From assembly GCF_003478335.1 (NCBI RefSeq), contig NZ_QUFB01000025.1, positions 1 to 43,572 on the forward strand: DNA of 43,572 nucleotides. Direction: 5' to 3'. The stretch comes from Clostridium sp. AM49-4BH (lineage in GTDB: Bacteria; Bacillota; Clostridia; Lachnospirales; Lachnospiraceae). A model generated the notes under the pieces. That model was not told the DNA's origin, searched no databases, and saw only the letters and a program-made list of their open reading frames with translations. Every line of letters begins with the position of its first letter. Position 1 is the stretch's first letter. The translations under genes were made by a program, and so were the position numbers. Positions 1 through 9,027 of this stretch are shown piece after piece.

Positions 1-126
1 CGGGTCGTTTCGAAACGCAAAAACGCAGATGGTTTTGTAGAGATAACAAAACTCAAGCCAGGTCACAGGACAAGAGTGGTAGCAAACTGCTGCGAAGAAT
101 GTAGAAAGATAGTGATTAATTACTAA
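1..126 (+). CDS. C-terminal tail of an unidentified protein (partial)
   Basis: An open frame enters from the left edge and ends at TAA 124-126, giving the last 41 residues of a protein. The tail is basic and carries a cysteine cluster (ANCCEECRK) close to the C-terminus, which could bind a metal. I do not recognise the family, and the start lies outside the window. The frame is open along its full visible length, but it is too short for codon use to prove that it is coding. Confidence 0.4.
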   Translation, partial: RVVSKRKNADGFVEITKLKPGHRTRVVANCCEECRKIVINY

Positions 127-235
127 GAGTGACAAGACGCTAAAACCTAGAGCAGGGACTGGTCCCAGATACGAGCCCAGCTGGAGATTTATTTTGAAGA
201 ACGGATGGAAAAAGCAGAATTCTAGGGAAATCTAT

Positions 236-263
236 TTGACATGAGCATTTATACCTGTATAAT
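236..263 (+). promoter_or_regulatory. Consensus sigma-A promoter
   Basis: TTGACA at 236-241 and TATAAT at 258-263 are both perfect hexamers, separated by 16 bp. The predicted transcription start near 270 coincides with the first base of the hairpin at 271-300. No plus-strand gene follows; transcription would run antisense into the 3' end of the chemoreceptor gene. Confidence 0.6.
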
Positions 264-270
264 GCAGATA

Positions 271-300
271 GAGCAGAGAACCAAAATCTGGTCTCTGCTC
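271..300 (+). terminator. GC-rich hairpin, terminator-like but without a T-run
   Basis: GAGCAGAG and CTCTGCTC form the base of a hairpin that extends through ACC/GGT with one bulged base. Neither strand has a proper T-run after it, so calling it an intrinsic terminator is uncertain. It could equally be a stabilising 5' hairpin on the transcript starting at about 270, or serve the 3' end of the leftward chemoreceptor gene. Confidence 0.35.
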
Positions 301-378
301 TTAGTATAACTATTAATAAAATCTTATGTCTGTTTTTTGAGTTTACACAAAACTTGAAACGGTCTCGGGCTTTTCGTT

Positions 379-2046
379 CTATTCAAATTTGGCCACTTTG
401 AGTTCGCGTATCATATCACGTAAATGTTCTGCTTCGTTATTCATTTCCTGGCTTGCTGCAGCACACTCTTCAGAAGTTGCCGAATTGCTTTGTACAACAT
501 CATTAATCTGTTCGATTCCTACATTTATCTGCTGGATTTCCTCTGTCTGGGTTGCAAGTGTATCTGCAATTCCTGATACTTCTTCGGTAATCATTTTCGA
601 ACTTTTTGCGATTTCTTCAAGCTGTTGGGCAGTCTCTTCTGCAAGCAAGACTCCTTTTCCGACAGCATTGACAGATGTTTTAATTAAAGCAGCCGATTCT
701 TTTACTGCCTGTGCACTTTGATCTGCCAGCTGATTTACCTGATTAGCTACAACTGCAAATCCTCTTCCTGCTTCTCCGGCTCTTGCTGCTTCAATGGAAG
801 CATTTAATGCAAGAAGATTCGTCTGCGATGCAATATCATTAATTGTTTCAATAATCTTATCTATCTGCATAGATGAATCCTTGATTTCAAGCATGGATTG
901 AACCATCTCATGCATCTTAGAATCATTTTCTAAAATATGATCTCCTAGTTCCACTACCTTTGTACTTATTTCGCTGGCTGCCTCTGAATTATGTCTTACC
1001 TGTTCTGAAACATTCTCAACCGTTGCCGTCAATTCTTCTACGGATGCTGCTTGATTCGTAGCTCCATCCGCCAACTCTGTTGACCCTGCTGACACCTGTT
1101 CTGCGCCACCTGACACCTGATTGGAAGCTCGTTGTATCCCTTTTACCATCTTCGCCATACTTTTTTCAAAATCCATAAAAGAGCGTAAAATTCCAATAAA
1201 GTCGCCCTTCCATTCTACATTAGGCTGCACATCAAAATTTCCTTCTGAAAACAGCTTCATCGCACGATCAATATCATCTACATATGAACCAAGAATCCGA
1301 ATAGATTTACGCATACTATGTGCCAATCGTCCAATTTCATCTTCTGAACGATAATCTAATGTACTATGCAAGTTTCCCTCTGTTAATTCTTTTGCAACAT
1401 CCTCAATGGCATGTAAAGGCTCTAAAATACTGTGAAGAACTTTCTTGCTCGTTTTTCTTGCACTGATCCATGCCAAAGTTAAAAGGAAAATAATAAAAAT
1501 AATGCCTACAACAGCATAAAGTATGGTGTTTCTTACTGCCTCGCTGCTGACTTTATCAGTAAAATCATCTAGTTCTAGAGCAAGATTTACCAATTTATTT
1601 AATGCAGGAGTACATTTTGTAAGAATATCCTCAGTCCCTTTCTCTTTCTGTCCCGATTTGATCTCATTCACAATAGATGAACATATAGTTTCCCAATCAG
1701 ATAAGGCTGTTGCATATTCCTCATACTTCTTCTTTGGAACAACGCCCGAGTTTTTTATTATTTTCAGCTGTGAATCAACATCGTTAAGTAAGTTTGCTAT
1801 GGTCTGTTCATAACTAGTATAAGATGATGTGTCATCCTTTAGTGCCATTTCTCTCACATTTCTTGCTGCAGAATTTACATCCACTCTGCACATCTTAACA
1901 GCTATATCAGAAGCATTAATTTTATTAACATAATGTACAAGACTTGAAAACAACATGCCTATCGCTGCAATAGAAAGTATTCCAGAAATAAGCATCATTA
2001 TAATTACTTTTTTATATCCGTAGCCTATTCTTTCTCGTAACTGCAT
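379..2046 (-). CDS. Methyl-accepting chemotaxis protein
   Basis: A transmembrane chemoreceptor of 555 residues that would signal to CheA/CheW. Two hydrophobic segments (about 14-38 and 174-197) bracket an extracytoplasmic sensor of roughly 135 residues, small enough for a four-helix bundle. A HAMP domain follows (about 198-255), with a second HAMP-like stretch and then the long cytoplasmic coiled coil. The conserved hairpin tip is present ([20 protein letters not shown], about 415-435). There is no C-terminal CheR-binding pentapeptide. The start ATG has only a weak upstream purine tract. It diverges from the AraC-type gene at 2220 across a 173-bp spacer, so that regulator may control it, but this is inference. 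The ligand is unknown. Confidence 0.93.
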   Translation of the reverse strand: MQLRERIGYGYKKVIIMMLISGILSIAAIGMLFSSLVHYVNKINASDIAVKMCRVDVNSAARNVREMALKDDTSSYTSYEQTIANLLNDVDSQLKIIKNSGVVPKKKYEEYATALSDWETICSSIVNEIKSGQKEKGTEDILTKCTPALNKLVNLALELDDFTDKVSSEAVRNTILYAVVGIIFIIFLLTLAWISARKTSKKVLHSILEPLHAIEDVAKELTEGNLHSTLDYRSEDEIGRLAHSMRKSIRILGSYVDDIDRAMKLFSEGNFDVQPNVEWKGDFIGILRSFMDFEKSMAKMVKGIQRASNQVSGGAEQVSAGSTELADGATNQAASVEELTATVENVSEQVRHNSEAASEISTKVVELGDHILENDSKMHEMVQSMLEIKDSSMQIDKIIETINDIASQTNLLALNASIEAARAGEAGRGFAVVANQVNQLADQSAQAVKESAALIKTSVNAVGKGVLLAEETAQQLEEIAKSSKMITEEVSGIADTLATQTEEIQQINVGIEQINDVVQSNSATSEECAAASQEMNNEAEHLRDMIRELKVAKFE

Positions 2047-2158
2047 ATTTTCGATTTTTTTCTTAAAAAATTTAGTTGTACATTAATTCTCTAGTTCCTT
2101 TCTTATAGTTTGTATTCTTAATTCTGCAAGATTTTATCATTCTCATATATATATTTTC

Positions 2159-2188
2159 TTGCATAATTGTGTTTATAAATGATATAAT
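2159..2188 (+). promoter_or_regulatory. Promoter of the AraC-type gene
   Basis: TTGCAT at 2159-2164 and TATAAT at 2183-2188 are separated by 18 bp. An AGGAGG ribosome binding site at 2206-2211 lies 8 bp before the ATG at 2220. Confidence 0.55.
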
Positions 2189-2219
2189 TGTGTCGAAAAT
2201 GCATTAGGAGGCATCTAAT

Positions 2220-3422
2220 ATGAAATTTGTTGATTACAATTATATCGCCACAATGATAGGTGATTTTTCCAGAGTTCCAGTACATATTTATAAAAACAAT
2301 GAACTTATTTTTTATTATTCTATAACTCATTTTATAAAAGATCCCATTTCCATACATCAGTCAGATATTCTTAAAATCTCTGATCACATCGGTTATTTGC
2401 TGACAGATAATTTCAGTTGCTATGGCATTGTCAATTCTAATGAATATAAATTTGTGATCGGACCAACAAAACAAGTTTCCAGCACTGCTTCAAACCTGCT
2501 GGAACTAGCAATTCAATTAGATATCCCAAAAGAAGATATTGATGAATTTATAATTGCCATGCAGGAAATTAAACACATACCTTTTGAAAATCTTATGCAG
2601 ATCATGTGCTTTTTAAATTATATACTAAACAATGAAAAATGTTCTCTTGAAGATATTTTTATTGATGATTCCTTACAGGAGCATTTTGCAAAAAAAACAA
2701 GCCGTCATGGAACAGGCCATTCTCTCTCGGATAAGCTTTCTGAGCAGGATATAATATTCCACAGTACGTATGATCTGGAAGAAAATTTTATGAATATGAT
2801 TCGAAAAGGAGATTACATTTCTATATCGAATCTACTTGAAAACTCACAGATATTCAAGAAAGATGTAATGGAAAGTAACCATCTGCGCTTTTTTAAAAAT
2901 TCATTTGTTGCCGTTGCAACACTTGCTTCACGTGCAGCAATCCAGGGTGGTATGAATCCTGACGATGCTTTTACACTAATTGATAACTACATTCTTATGT
3001 GTGAATTACTAGATGATTGCAATCGGATCAATAAGCTTGGTCGTCTTATGGTCATAGACTTTGCAAAACGCGTAAATCAATTATACAAAGGAACACAAGC
3101 ATCGCACCTTATTTTGGATGTATCAAATTACATTAACCGTCATATGTCAGAGGCAATTACCGTAGAAGCAATGTCAAAAGATTTTTTTATGAGCCGGTCT
3201 TATCTTTCAAAACGTTTTAAGGCTGAAAGCACTGTTACTTTAACAGATTTTATTCTTACTAAAAAAACAGATGAAGCCAAACATCTGCTCCGTTACACGA
3301 AACAATCTCTAACTGCTATCAGTCTTCATCTTGGTTTTTCTTCGCCCGGACATTTTTCGCGTGTCTTCCGGAAATATGCTTCTGTTTCACCTAAGGAATA
3401 CCGTGAGAAATACACGAACTGA
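2220..3422 (+). CDS. AraC-family transcriptional regulator
   Basis: A 400-residue DNA-binding regulator. The C-terminal 100 residues hold the two helix-turn-helix units of the AraC/XylS family, including the first helix region (ITVEAMSKDFFMSRSYLSKR) and the conserved second motif (AISLHLGFSSPGHFSRVFRK) ending in SPKEYREKY. The first 290 residues have no segment I can assign to a named sensor domain; this long N-terminal region is common in Clostridia YesN-like regulators. Start choice is firm because of the AGGAGG site 8 bp upstream. It diverges from the chemoreceptor gene and precedes the potassium operon by 134 bp; neither relation proves a target. Confidence 0.9.
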   Translation: MKFVDYNYIATMIGDFSRVPVHIYKNNELIFYYSITHFIKDPISIHQSDILKISDHIGYLLTDNFSCYGIVNSNEYKFVIGPTKQVSSTASNLLELAIQLDIPKEDIDEFIIAMQEIKHIPFENLMQIMCFLNYILNNEKCSLEDIFIDDSLQEHFAKKTSRHGTGHSLSDKLSEQDIIFHSTYDLEENFMNMIRKGDYISISNLLENSQIFKKDVMESNHLRFFKNSFVAVATLASRAAIQGGMNPDDAFTLIDNYILMCELLDDCNRINKLGRLMVIDFAKRVNQLYKGTQASHLILDVSNYINRHMSEAITVEAMSKDFFMSRSYLSKRFKAESTVTLTDFILTKKTDEAKHLLRYTKQSLTAISLHLGFSSPGHFSRVFRKYASVSPKEYREKYTN

Positions 3423-3434
3423 CATATGTTAAAT

Positions 3435-3499
3435 CTTTATACAATCTTAATACCGAATTAGAGACTTTTATACTATCTTTGAAAGCAACTATATATAAT
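3435..3499 (+). promoter_or_regulatory. Putative KdpE-type tandem operator and promoter of the potassium operon
   Basis: A 13-bp motif is repeated in direct orientation, TTTATACAATCTT at 3436-3448 and TTTATACTATCTT at 3467-3479, 31 bp apart (three helical turns). A perfect TATAAT lies at 3494-3499, but the matching -35 position (3471-3476) has no TTGACA-like hexamer and lies inside the second repeat. This is the layout of an activator-dependent promoter. The KdpE-like regulator encoded at 7886-8611 is the natural candidate activator; that link is inference. Confidence 0.5.
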
Positions 3500-3556
3500 A
3501 AAAACAGCACAAAGATAGCAGTATTTAGAATCAATAAGAAGGAGTGCTGATTATTT

Positions 3557-4893
3557 ATGCTAGAAAAAACATATAAGAAAAAACATCTGACATCCTTTCA
3601 GTTAATTATTTTGGGGTTTGCAGGAGTGATCCTTTTGGGAACCGTTCTGCTGATGCTTCCATTTTCTACTTTAGATAAAGTACCAACTTCATTTCATGAG
3701 GCTCTTTTTACAGCCACTTCCGCAGTATGTGTGACAGGCCTTGTTGTGAAGGATACTGGAAGCTACTGGTCTGTGGCAGGACAGACGATTATTCTTGTAC
3801 TCATACAAATTGGCGGGCTTGGTGTGGTAACGGTGGCAGCATCTGTTTCCCTTTTTTCTGGAAAAAGATATCACTTATGCAAAGGAGCACCATGCAGGAT
3901 GCGATATCAGCACCTAAAGTGGGCGGAATTGTCAGACTGACAAGATTTATCTTAAAGGGGACATTTCTGATAGAGGCTGCAGGAACGCTGTTGTTACTGC
4001 CGGCTTTTTTTTCTGATTATGGCGGAAAGGGAATCTGGATGTCAGTGTTTCATTCAATCTCTGCTTTTTGTAATGCCGGGTTTGATATTCTGGGGACGGC
4101 TGACAATCCCTTTCCTTCGTTGACCGGGTATTCTGGAAATGTCCATGTAAATGTGGGAATTATGCTGTTGATCATTGTAGGAGGGATTGGTTTTCTCACC
4201 TGGGATGATATTTATACGAATAAACTGAATATTAAACGTTACCGTATGCAAAGCAAGATTATTCTGATGACTACTGCAGGCCTGATCTTAATTCCTACAG
4301 TTTTTTTCTTTGTCTGTGATCTAAAAAATTTATCCGCAGGAAAACGCCTGCTAGCTGCGGCGTTCCAATCGGTAACGACAAGGACAGCTGGATTTAACAC
4401 GATAAATATTTCAAAGATGAGTGAGGCTTCAAAAGCTGTTATGATCCTGTTGATGTTAGTAGGTGGTTCACCGGGTTCTACAGCAGGTGGAATGAAAACG
4501 ACAACCTTCACGGTGCTTATTTTAAATGCGATTGCGACATTTAGAAGCCGGGAAAACGTAGAGGCTTTTGGAAGAAGATTGGACCATTATGTGATAAAAA
4601 ATGCAGCAACGATAGCTATGCTTTATTTTACCATGTTTTTTTGCGGTGGAATCGCAATCAGTGTATACGAAGGTCTTCCACTTTTAGATTGTCTGTATGA
4701 AGCTGCTTCAGCTGTAGGCACGGTAGGACTGACACTGGGGATTACACCGGGACTGCATGTTTTTTCGCAAACCGTGCTGATTATACTTATGTATCTGGGA
4801 CGTGTGGGCGGTCTGACTTTGATATATGCGGTATTTTCCGGAAGAAGCAAGGGGAATGCAAAACTGCCCATGGAGAAGATTACAGTTGGATAG
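3557..4893 (+). pseudogene. ktrB: KtrB/TrkH-type potassium uptake channel, frameshifted
   Basis: The membrane subunit of a Ktr potassium transporter, about 445 residues once repaired. All four pore loops are recognisable: SAVCVTGLV, SAFCNAGFD, TTRTAGFNT and SAVGTVGLT, plus the GGSPGSTAGG segment. The frame is broken after residue about 102: one more A in the A-run at 3862-3866 would restore VSLFSGKKISLMQRSTMQDA across the junction. An AAGGAG site at 3539-3544 precedes the ATG by 12 bp. It is first in an operon with ktrA. The break may be a sequencing error, because both sides are otherwise well conserved; the motif does not form a canonical -1 slippery heptamer in the reading frame. Confidence 0.88.
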
Positions 4894-4911
4894 AAGGAGA
4901 GAGATAGAATT

Positions 4912-5558
4912 ATGAAGAATGTATTGCTTGTTGGACTTGGAAGATTTGGAAAGCATATGCTATGCAGTTAAGCCAGCTGGGACATGAAATTATGGCGGTT
5001 GACTGGAATGAAGAAAGGGTGGGCGAGGTACTGCCGTTTGTGACCAATGCACAAATCGGTGACAGCACTAATGCGGAATTTTTGAGCTCTCTTGGGATTG
5101 GAAACTATGATATTTGTTTTGTGGCCATTGGGGGAAGCTTCCAAAATTCCCTTGAAACAACGTCACTTCTTAAAGAATTGGGAGCAAAACTGGTAATCTC
5201 CAGGGCTGAACGTGATGTTCAGGAAAAATTTCTTTTACGTAATGGTGCCGATAAAGTGGTTTATCCCGAAAAACAGGTTGCAAAATGGGCCTCTATCCGT
5301 TACACAGATGACCATATCCTTGACTATATGGAGGTAGATGCGTCCAATGCGATCTTTGAGGTAGAAGTGCCAGAAGGATGGGCTGGAAAGACAGTGGGTG
5401 AGCTGGATGTCAGGAAACGTTATAACATTAATATCCTGGCAGTAAAGGATGAAGGGGAATTTAGTATTGCAATTTCCCCGGATACGTATTTAGCAGAGAA
5501 TAATAAATTACTGGTGTTAGGAGAATACAGGGCACTTCAGAAATGCTTCCGTATATAA
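4912..5558 (+). pseudogene. ktrA: KtrA-type RCK regulatory subunit, frameshifted
   Basis: The cytoplasmic gating ring subunit that binds nucleotides and controls KtrB, about 215 residues when repaired. The true start is ATG 4912, giving MKNVLLVGLGRFGK with the Rossmann GxGxxG motif; the frame then hits a stop at about 4969. Restoring one T in the CATATG at about 4954-4959 gives K-H-I-A-M-Q-L and joins the RCK-N domain to the rest. The C-terminal part (about 135-215) is an RCK-C domain. It lies 18 bp after ktrB in the same operon. The longest intact frame alone (from 4962) would lack the nucleotide-binding glycines, so the annotation must include the upstream segment. Confidence 0.87.
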
Positions 5559-5595
5559 TTAAGTTGCCGGATAGACTGGTAAAGAGGTGATGCTA

Positions 5596-5937
5596 ATGGT
5601 ACAGGGAATGTTAGCGGTTGCTGTGTTTTGTATGTTTGTTTTTTGCTTTTATATTGCCAATAAAATAGATCAGTTTTTTGATGCCATCCAGGAAACGGTC
5701 AAAGATAAACCGGAAAGAAAGCAGACAGGATTAAAGATACTGCTTTTGAACACTCTTTCAGATAATGACTTACTAAAAGAGGTTCACGAGTGTAAAAGGC
5801 AATATAAAGAAGCGAAAATTATCATTTTTGATGGACAGGCTGAAGAGGCAGAAAAGATTTTGACTATAACGCAGTCGAATGATATAATTTCCAAAACGTT
5901 AGAAAAAGGGGATTGGAAGGATGAATCAGAAAATTGA
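5596..5937 (+). CDS. Small membrane-anchored protein of the potassium operon, unknown function
   Basis: A 113-residue protein between ktrA and the sensor kinase. An N-terminal hydrophobic segment (about 3-24) is followed by a charged soluble region of about 90 residues. I do not recognise a family. The ATG at 5596 is preferred over GTG 5587 and ATG 5590 because the AGAGGTG ribosome binding site (5583-5589) overlaps the earlier codons. Its end overlaps the start of the kinase gene by 17 bp, suggesting coupled translation. Position and topology fit an accessory subunit of either the channel or the kinase; this is inference only. Confidence 0.7.
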   Translation: MVQGMLAVAVFCMFVFCFYIANKIDQFFDAIQETVKDKPERKQTGLKILLLNTLSDNDLLKEVHECKRQYKEAKIIIFDGQAEEAEKILTITQSNDIISKTLEKGDWKDESEN

Positions 5938-7893
5938 AGATGATATTCAAAAGGCAGATGACCATATTCTTGTTTGTCTGTCCGCAGCACCCTCGAATCT
6001 AAAAATAATAGATACAGCAGCAAAGATGGCAAATGCGCTGCAGGCGCGTTTTACGGCTCTGTATGTGCAGACTGGTACAAAAGCAGAAGCCATGGATAAA
6101 GAAAAGCTGGAAGAACATATCCGGTATGCGGAAACACTTGGGGCAGAAATAGTAATGACCCATGGGGAAAATGTGCCCGTGCAGATTGCAGAATATGCCA
6201 GACTTTCCGGTGTTACAATAATTGTTATAGGACAAAGCAATGCCAGACGAAATCACTTTTTCAGCAAATCAACTTTGACGGAAAAGCTAATTGAAATTAT
6301 ACCGGACATTGATATTCATATAGTTCAGGATGCGGTGAAAAATAGAACCTATTCGAAACGATCATTTACAGAACTTGCGGAAAAACCATCTGTAAAAGAC
6401 TATGTCTTAACAGCTTTTATATTTGTAGTATGTACTTTAATCGGTCTATTGTTTCAAAAGCTGAATTTCACGGATACAAATATTGTAACTATATACATTT
6501 TTGGGGTTTTGATTACTTCAATCGTGACAGATGGATATTTTTGCAGCATAGCCGGGTCTTTTTTAAGCGTATTTTTATTTTGTTTTTTTCTTACAGAGCC
6601 GAGAATGTCTTTTCAGACGTATGCGGTGGGATATCCGGTAACATTTCTTATCATGCTTATTTCGTCTGTGCTTACAGGAACACTTGCGGCAAAGCTGAAA
6701 ACACATGCAAAACTGTCCGCGCAGCTTGCCTTTCGTACACAGATTCTGTTTGACACAGATCGCCTGCTGCAAAGGGAAAAAGGAGAAACGGAGATTCTTG
6801 GAGTTGCCTGTACACAGTTGATTCGCTTATTAAACCGCAATATTACAGCGTATATTGTGAAAAATGGAACTTTATCAGAGGGGAAACTTTTCTCTGGGGA
6901 AAAAGAAAATTCGGATGATTTTTTGACGCAAGAAGAGCAGGATGTAGCCAGATGGACCTACGAAAACAGACAGCGTGCCGGTGTATCCACACATCATTTT
7001 CCCCAGGCCAAATGTTTATATCTGGCAATTCGAAGTGGGAATAATGTTTATGGCGTAATTGGGATACCGATGCAAAAAGAAACACTGGATTCTTATGAAT
7101 ACAGTATTCTGCTTTCTGTGATAAATGGATGTGCACTTGCTATGGAGAACGCACAAAACGCTATGGAAAAAGAGAAAAATGCGATTTTAGCCAAAAATGA
7201 GCAGCTCCGTGCAGATCTTCTCCGGGCAATCTCTCATGATCTTCGGACCCCGCTCTGTTCCATTTCCGGCAATGCAGATATGCTCCTTGGCAACAGCGAA
7301 CGCTTGGACGAAGCTACTAGGCATCAGATTTACACCGACATCTATGATGATTCCGAATGGCTGATCGGAGTTGTGGAGAATCTTCTTTCCATTACCAGGT
7401 TGAATGATGGAAGATTGAAATTTAAATTTACGGATCAGCTTTTGGATGAAGTGATTGCGGAGTCACTTCGGCATATTAGCCGGAAACATGATGATTATAA
7501 AATTATGACAGACTGTGAAGAACTTGTTCTTGTACGTATGGATGTACAGCTTATTATACAGGTTCTGGTAAATTTAATTGATAATGCAATAAAATATACG
7601 CCGCCAGGTCCGTAATCTGCATTCGGGGAATTAAAACAGAGGGGAAAGCACAGATAAGTGTAGAAGATAATGGACCTGGAATTCCGGAAGAGATGAAGTC
7701 ACATATTTTTGAGATGTTTTATACAGGAAAAACAACAGTTGCAGATAGTCATCGGAGTCTGGGACTTGGTTTGGCACTTTGCCATTCTATCATAGAAGCA
7801 CATAACGGAACTCTGATTCTTACGGATCATGCTCCCCATGGGTGCAATTTTATTTTTACATTACCATTAAGTGAGGTGACATTAAATGAATAA
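5921..7893 (+). pseudogene. KdpD-like sensor histidine kinase, frameshifted
   Basis: A membrane histidine kinase of about 657 residues when repaired. Domains in order: a universal-stress-protein-like domain (about 10-130), four transmembrane helices of the DUF4118 type (about 150-245), a GAF-like region (about 275-410), HisKA with the phospho-acceptor SHDLRTP (about 437), and HATPase with NLIDNAIKYTPPG and DNGPGIP. The N-terminal KdpD domain with its Walker A motif, present in E. coli KdpD, is absent. The frame breaks at about 7608, where one extra T in GGTCCG would restore ...PPGSVICIRGIK through to the G-box. Without repair the protein ends inside the ATP-binding domain and would be inactive. 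The end overlaps the regulator gene by 8 bp. Confidence 0.88.
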
Positions 7894-8611
7894 AGCATTA
7901 ATACTTGTGGTTGAGGATGACAGGCCCATACGTAACCTGATCATTACTACATTAAAAACACATGATTATAAATATCTGGCAGCAGAAAACGGATCTTCAG
8001 CTATTCTGGAAGCTTCGTCTCATAATCCGGATATTGTTCTTCTGGATCTGGGGCTCCCGGATCTAGAAGGAGTAGAGGTAATAAAGAAAATTCGGACATG
8101 GTCGAATATGCCGATTATTGTGATCAGTGCCAGAAGTGAGGATACGGATAAAATAGAAGCATTGGATGCAGGGGCTGATGATTACATTACAAAACCATTT
8201 TCAGTAGAGGAATTACTTGCACGTATCCGTGTCACTCAAAGGAGGCTTGCTATAACACAGACAGGGGATCAGCTGGAAACCTCTATTTTTGAAAATGGGG
8301 AATTAAAGATAGATTATACTGCCGGCTGCACATATCTGAAGGGAGAAGAACTACATTTGACGCCCATAGAGTATAAGCTGCTCTGCCTTTTATCTCGCAA
8401 TGTGGGCAGGGTACTGACACATACCTATATTACCCAGCGGATTTGGGGACGATGTTTGGAAAATGATGTCGCTTCTCTTAGGGTTTTTATGGCAACACTG
8501 CGGAAAAAACTAGAACCTGAGAAAAACGGGGAAAAATATATCCAGACGCATATTGGTATTGGATATCGTATGCTTAGAATTGAGAAAACAGAGCATGAGA
8601 CAAACAGCTAA
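7886..8611 (+). CDS. kdpE: KdpE-like response regulator (OmpR family)
   Basis: A 241-residue two-component regulator. The receiver domain (about 1-120) has the acidic pair after VVED, the phosphorylated Asp in VLLDLGLPD (about 53), the conserved Thr/Ser region (IVISARS) and the Lys in YITKPFS. The C-terminal winged helix (about 145-235) has the OmpR-type LTPIEYKLLCLL recognition region and ends in GIGYRM. Translation is coupled to the kinase by an 8-bp overlap. Kinase and regulator sit behind ktrBA instead of kdpFABC, so they probably control Ktr-type uptake through the repeats at 3435-3479. The symbol follows family similarity, not proof of kdp control. Confidence 0.88.
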   Translation: MNKALILVVEDDRPIRNLIITTLKTHDYKYLAAENGSSAILEASSHNPDIVLLDLGLPDLEGVEVIKKIRTWSNMPIIVISARSEDTDKIEALDAGADDYITKPFSVEELLARIRVTQRRLAITQTGDQLETSIFENGELKIDYTAGCTYLKGEELHLTPIEYKLLCLLSRNVGRVLTHTYITQRIWGRCLENDVASLRVFMATLRKKLEPEKNGEKYIQTHIGIGYRMLRIEKTEHETNS

Positions 8612-8654
8612 GAAGTAGTTTCTTGTTCGAGTATATGCTCAAATTTTTACTTCT
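8611..8654 (+). terminator. Inverted repeat after the response regulator
   Basis: AGAAGTA (8611-8617) and TACTTCT (8648-8654) can pair around an inner GAG...CTC hairpin (8629-8640). The lower arm contains a T-run (8644-8648), but no long T tract follows the hairpin. It is a weak candidate for the end of the potassium operon. Confidence 0.35.
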
Positions 8655-8660
8655 ATTAGT

Positions 8661-8795
8661 TGCGTGGCACAGTATCTGAGATGATGTTGTCATATCCAGT
8701 ATGAGGATTAAGTCATATGCTTTTGGTTTGAGCGGAAATGTTCAAGCAAACTGCCAGTGGTTATTCAGAGGGAAGCGTTTTCGCTTCCGTTTTAT
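8661..8795 (+). ncRNA. 3' portion of a structured RNA with terminator (truncated copy)
   Basis: About 130 bases match the RNA at 40817-40951 with about five substitutions. It ends in the same intrinsic terminator (GGAAGCG, TTTT loop, CGCTTCC at 8771-8788, then T-rich). The match starts abruptly at 8661; the 5' half seen in the other copy, including the strand that would pair with CCAGTG, is absent, and no promoter is visible in the 50 bp after the regulator gene. The stem TGGCA/TGCCA of the other copy is kept here as TGGCA/TGTCA through a G-U pair, which supports RNA structure. It is probably a truncated or fused copy. The RNA family was not identified. Confidence 0.6.
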
Positions 8796-8903
8796 TGCGC
8801 TGGCTTTGCACATAGAGAATGGATGCAGGTTGAACATCTAATGTTTTTTGTTTCGTGCCTATTATAAATGTATAAAAGAGAAAAAATGCAAGAAAATTTT
8901 TGT

Positions 8904-8932
8904 TTGACTTTTTCGAAAAAGAAAAATATAAT
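8904..8932 (+). promoter_or_regulatory. Promoter of the MATE exporter leader
   Basis: TTGACT at 8904-8909 and TATAAT at 8927-8932 are 17 bp apart. The predicted start near 8939 is just before the first riboswitch-like hairpin. Confidence 0.65.
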
Positions 8933-8938
8933 ACTGGT

Positions 8939-8985
8939 AAACGAGTAGCAGACTAGCGTAAATCCAGTTTTACTACTCTTTTTTT
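8939..8985 (+). promoter_or_regulatory. Riboswitch-like terminator hairpin 1 (candidate guanidine-IV/mepA motif)
   Basis: GAGTAG (8943-8948) pairs with CTACTC (8973-8978) and is followed by seven T. Inside lies AGCGTAAATCCAG, where TAAA and TTTA close a TCCAG loop. The same core recurs at 9046-9058 with a compensating change in the stem, which is good evidence for a conserved RNA. Guanidine-IV (mepA-motif) riboswitches are known to precede MATE exporters in Clostridia and to act by transcription termination; assignment to that class is by context and recollection, not by a covariance search. Confidence 0.6.
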
Positions 8986-9027
8986 GTGCACCTGCTGTCG
9001 CACATTATGAAAATATATCATGCAGTT

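Larger units (their letters stand above)
127..378. other. Intergenic stretch with promoter, hairpin and possible IS end
   Basis: No gene is seen here. The stretch holds the promoter and hairpin listed separately. On the minus strand around 339-355 it has a short match to the end of the IS256-like scar near 11130 (AAGTTTTGTGTAAA here against AAGTTTGTGTAAA there), so it may be a relic of an insertion sequence. It is also the 3' side of the leftward chemoreceptor gene. Confidence 0.35.

Noticed and set aside
389..721. Plus-strand open frame of 110 residues inside the chemoreceptor gene
   Set aside because: It is the antisense of the conserved signalling hairpin of the chemoreceptor and has no ribosome binding site.
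3860..3870. Programmed -1 frameshift in ktrB
   Set aside because: The in-frame codons do not form a proper X XXY YYZ heptamer, and other genes nearby show similar single-base breaks, so an indel is more likely.
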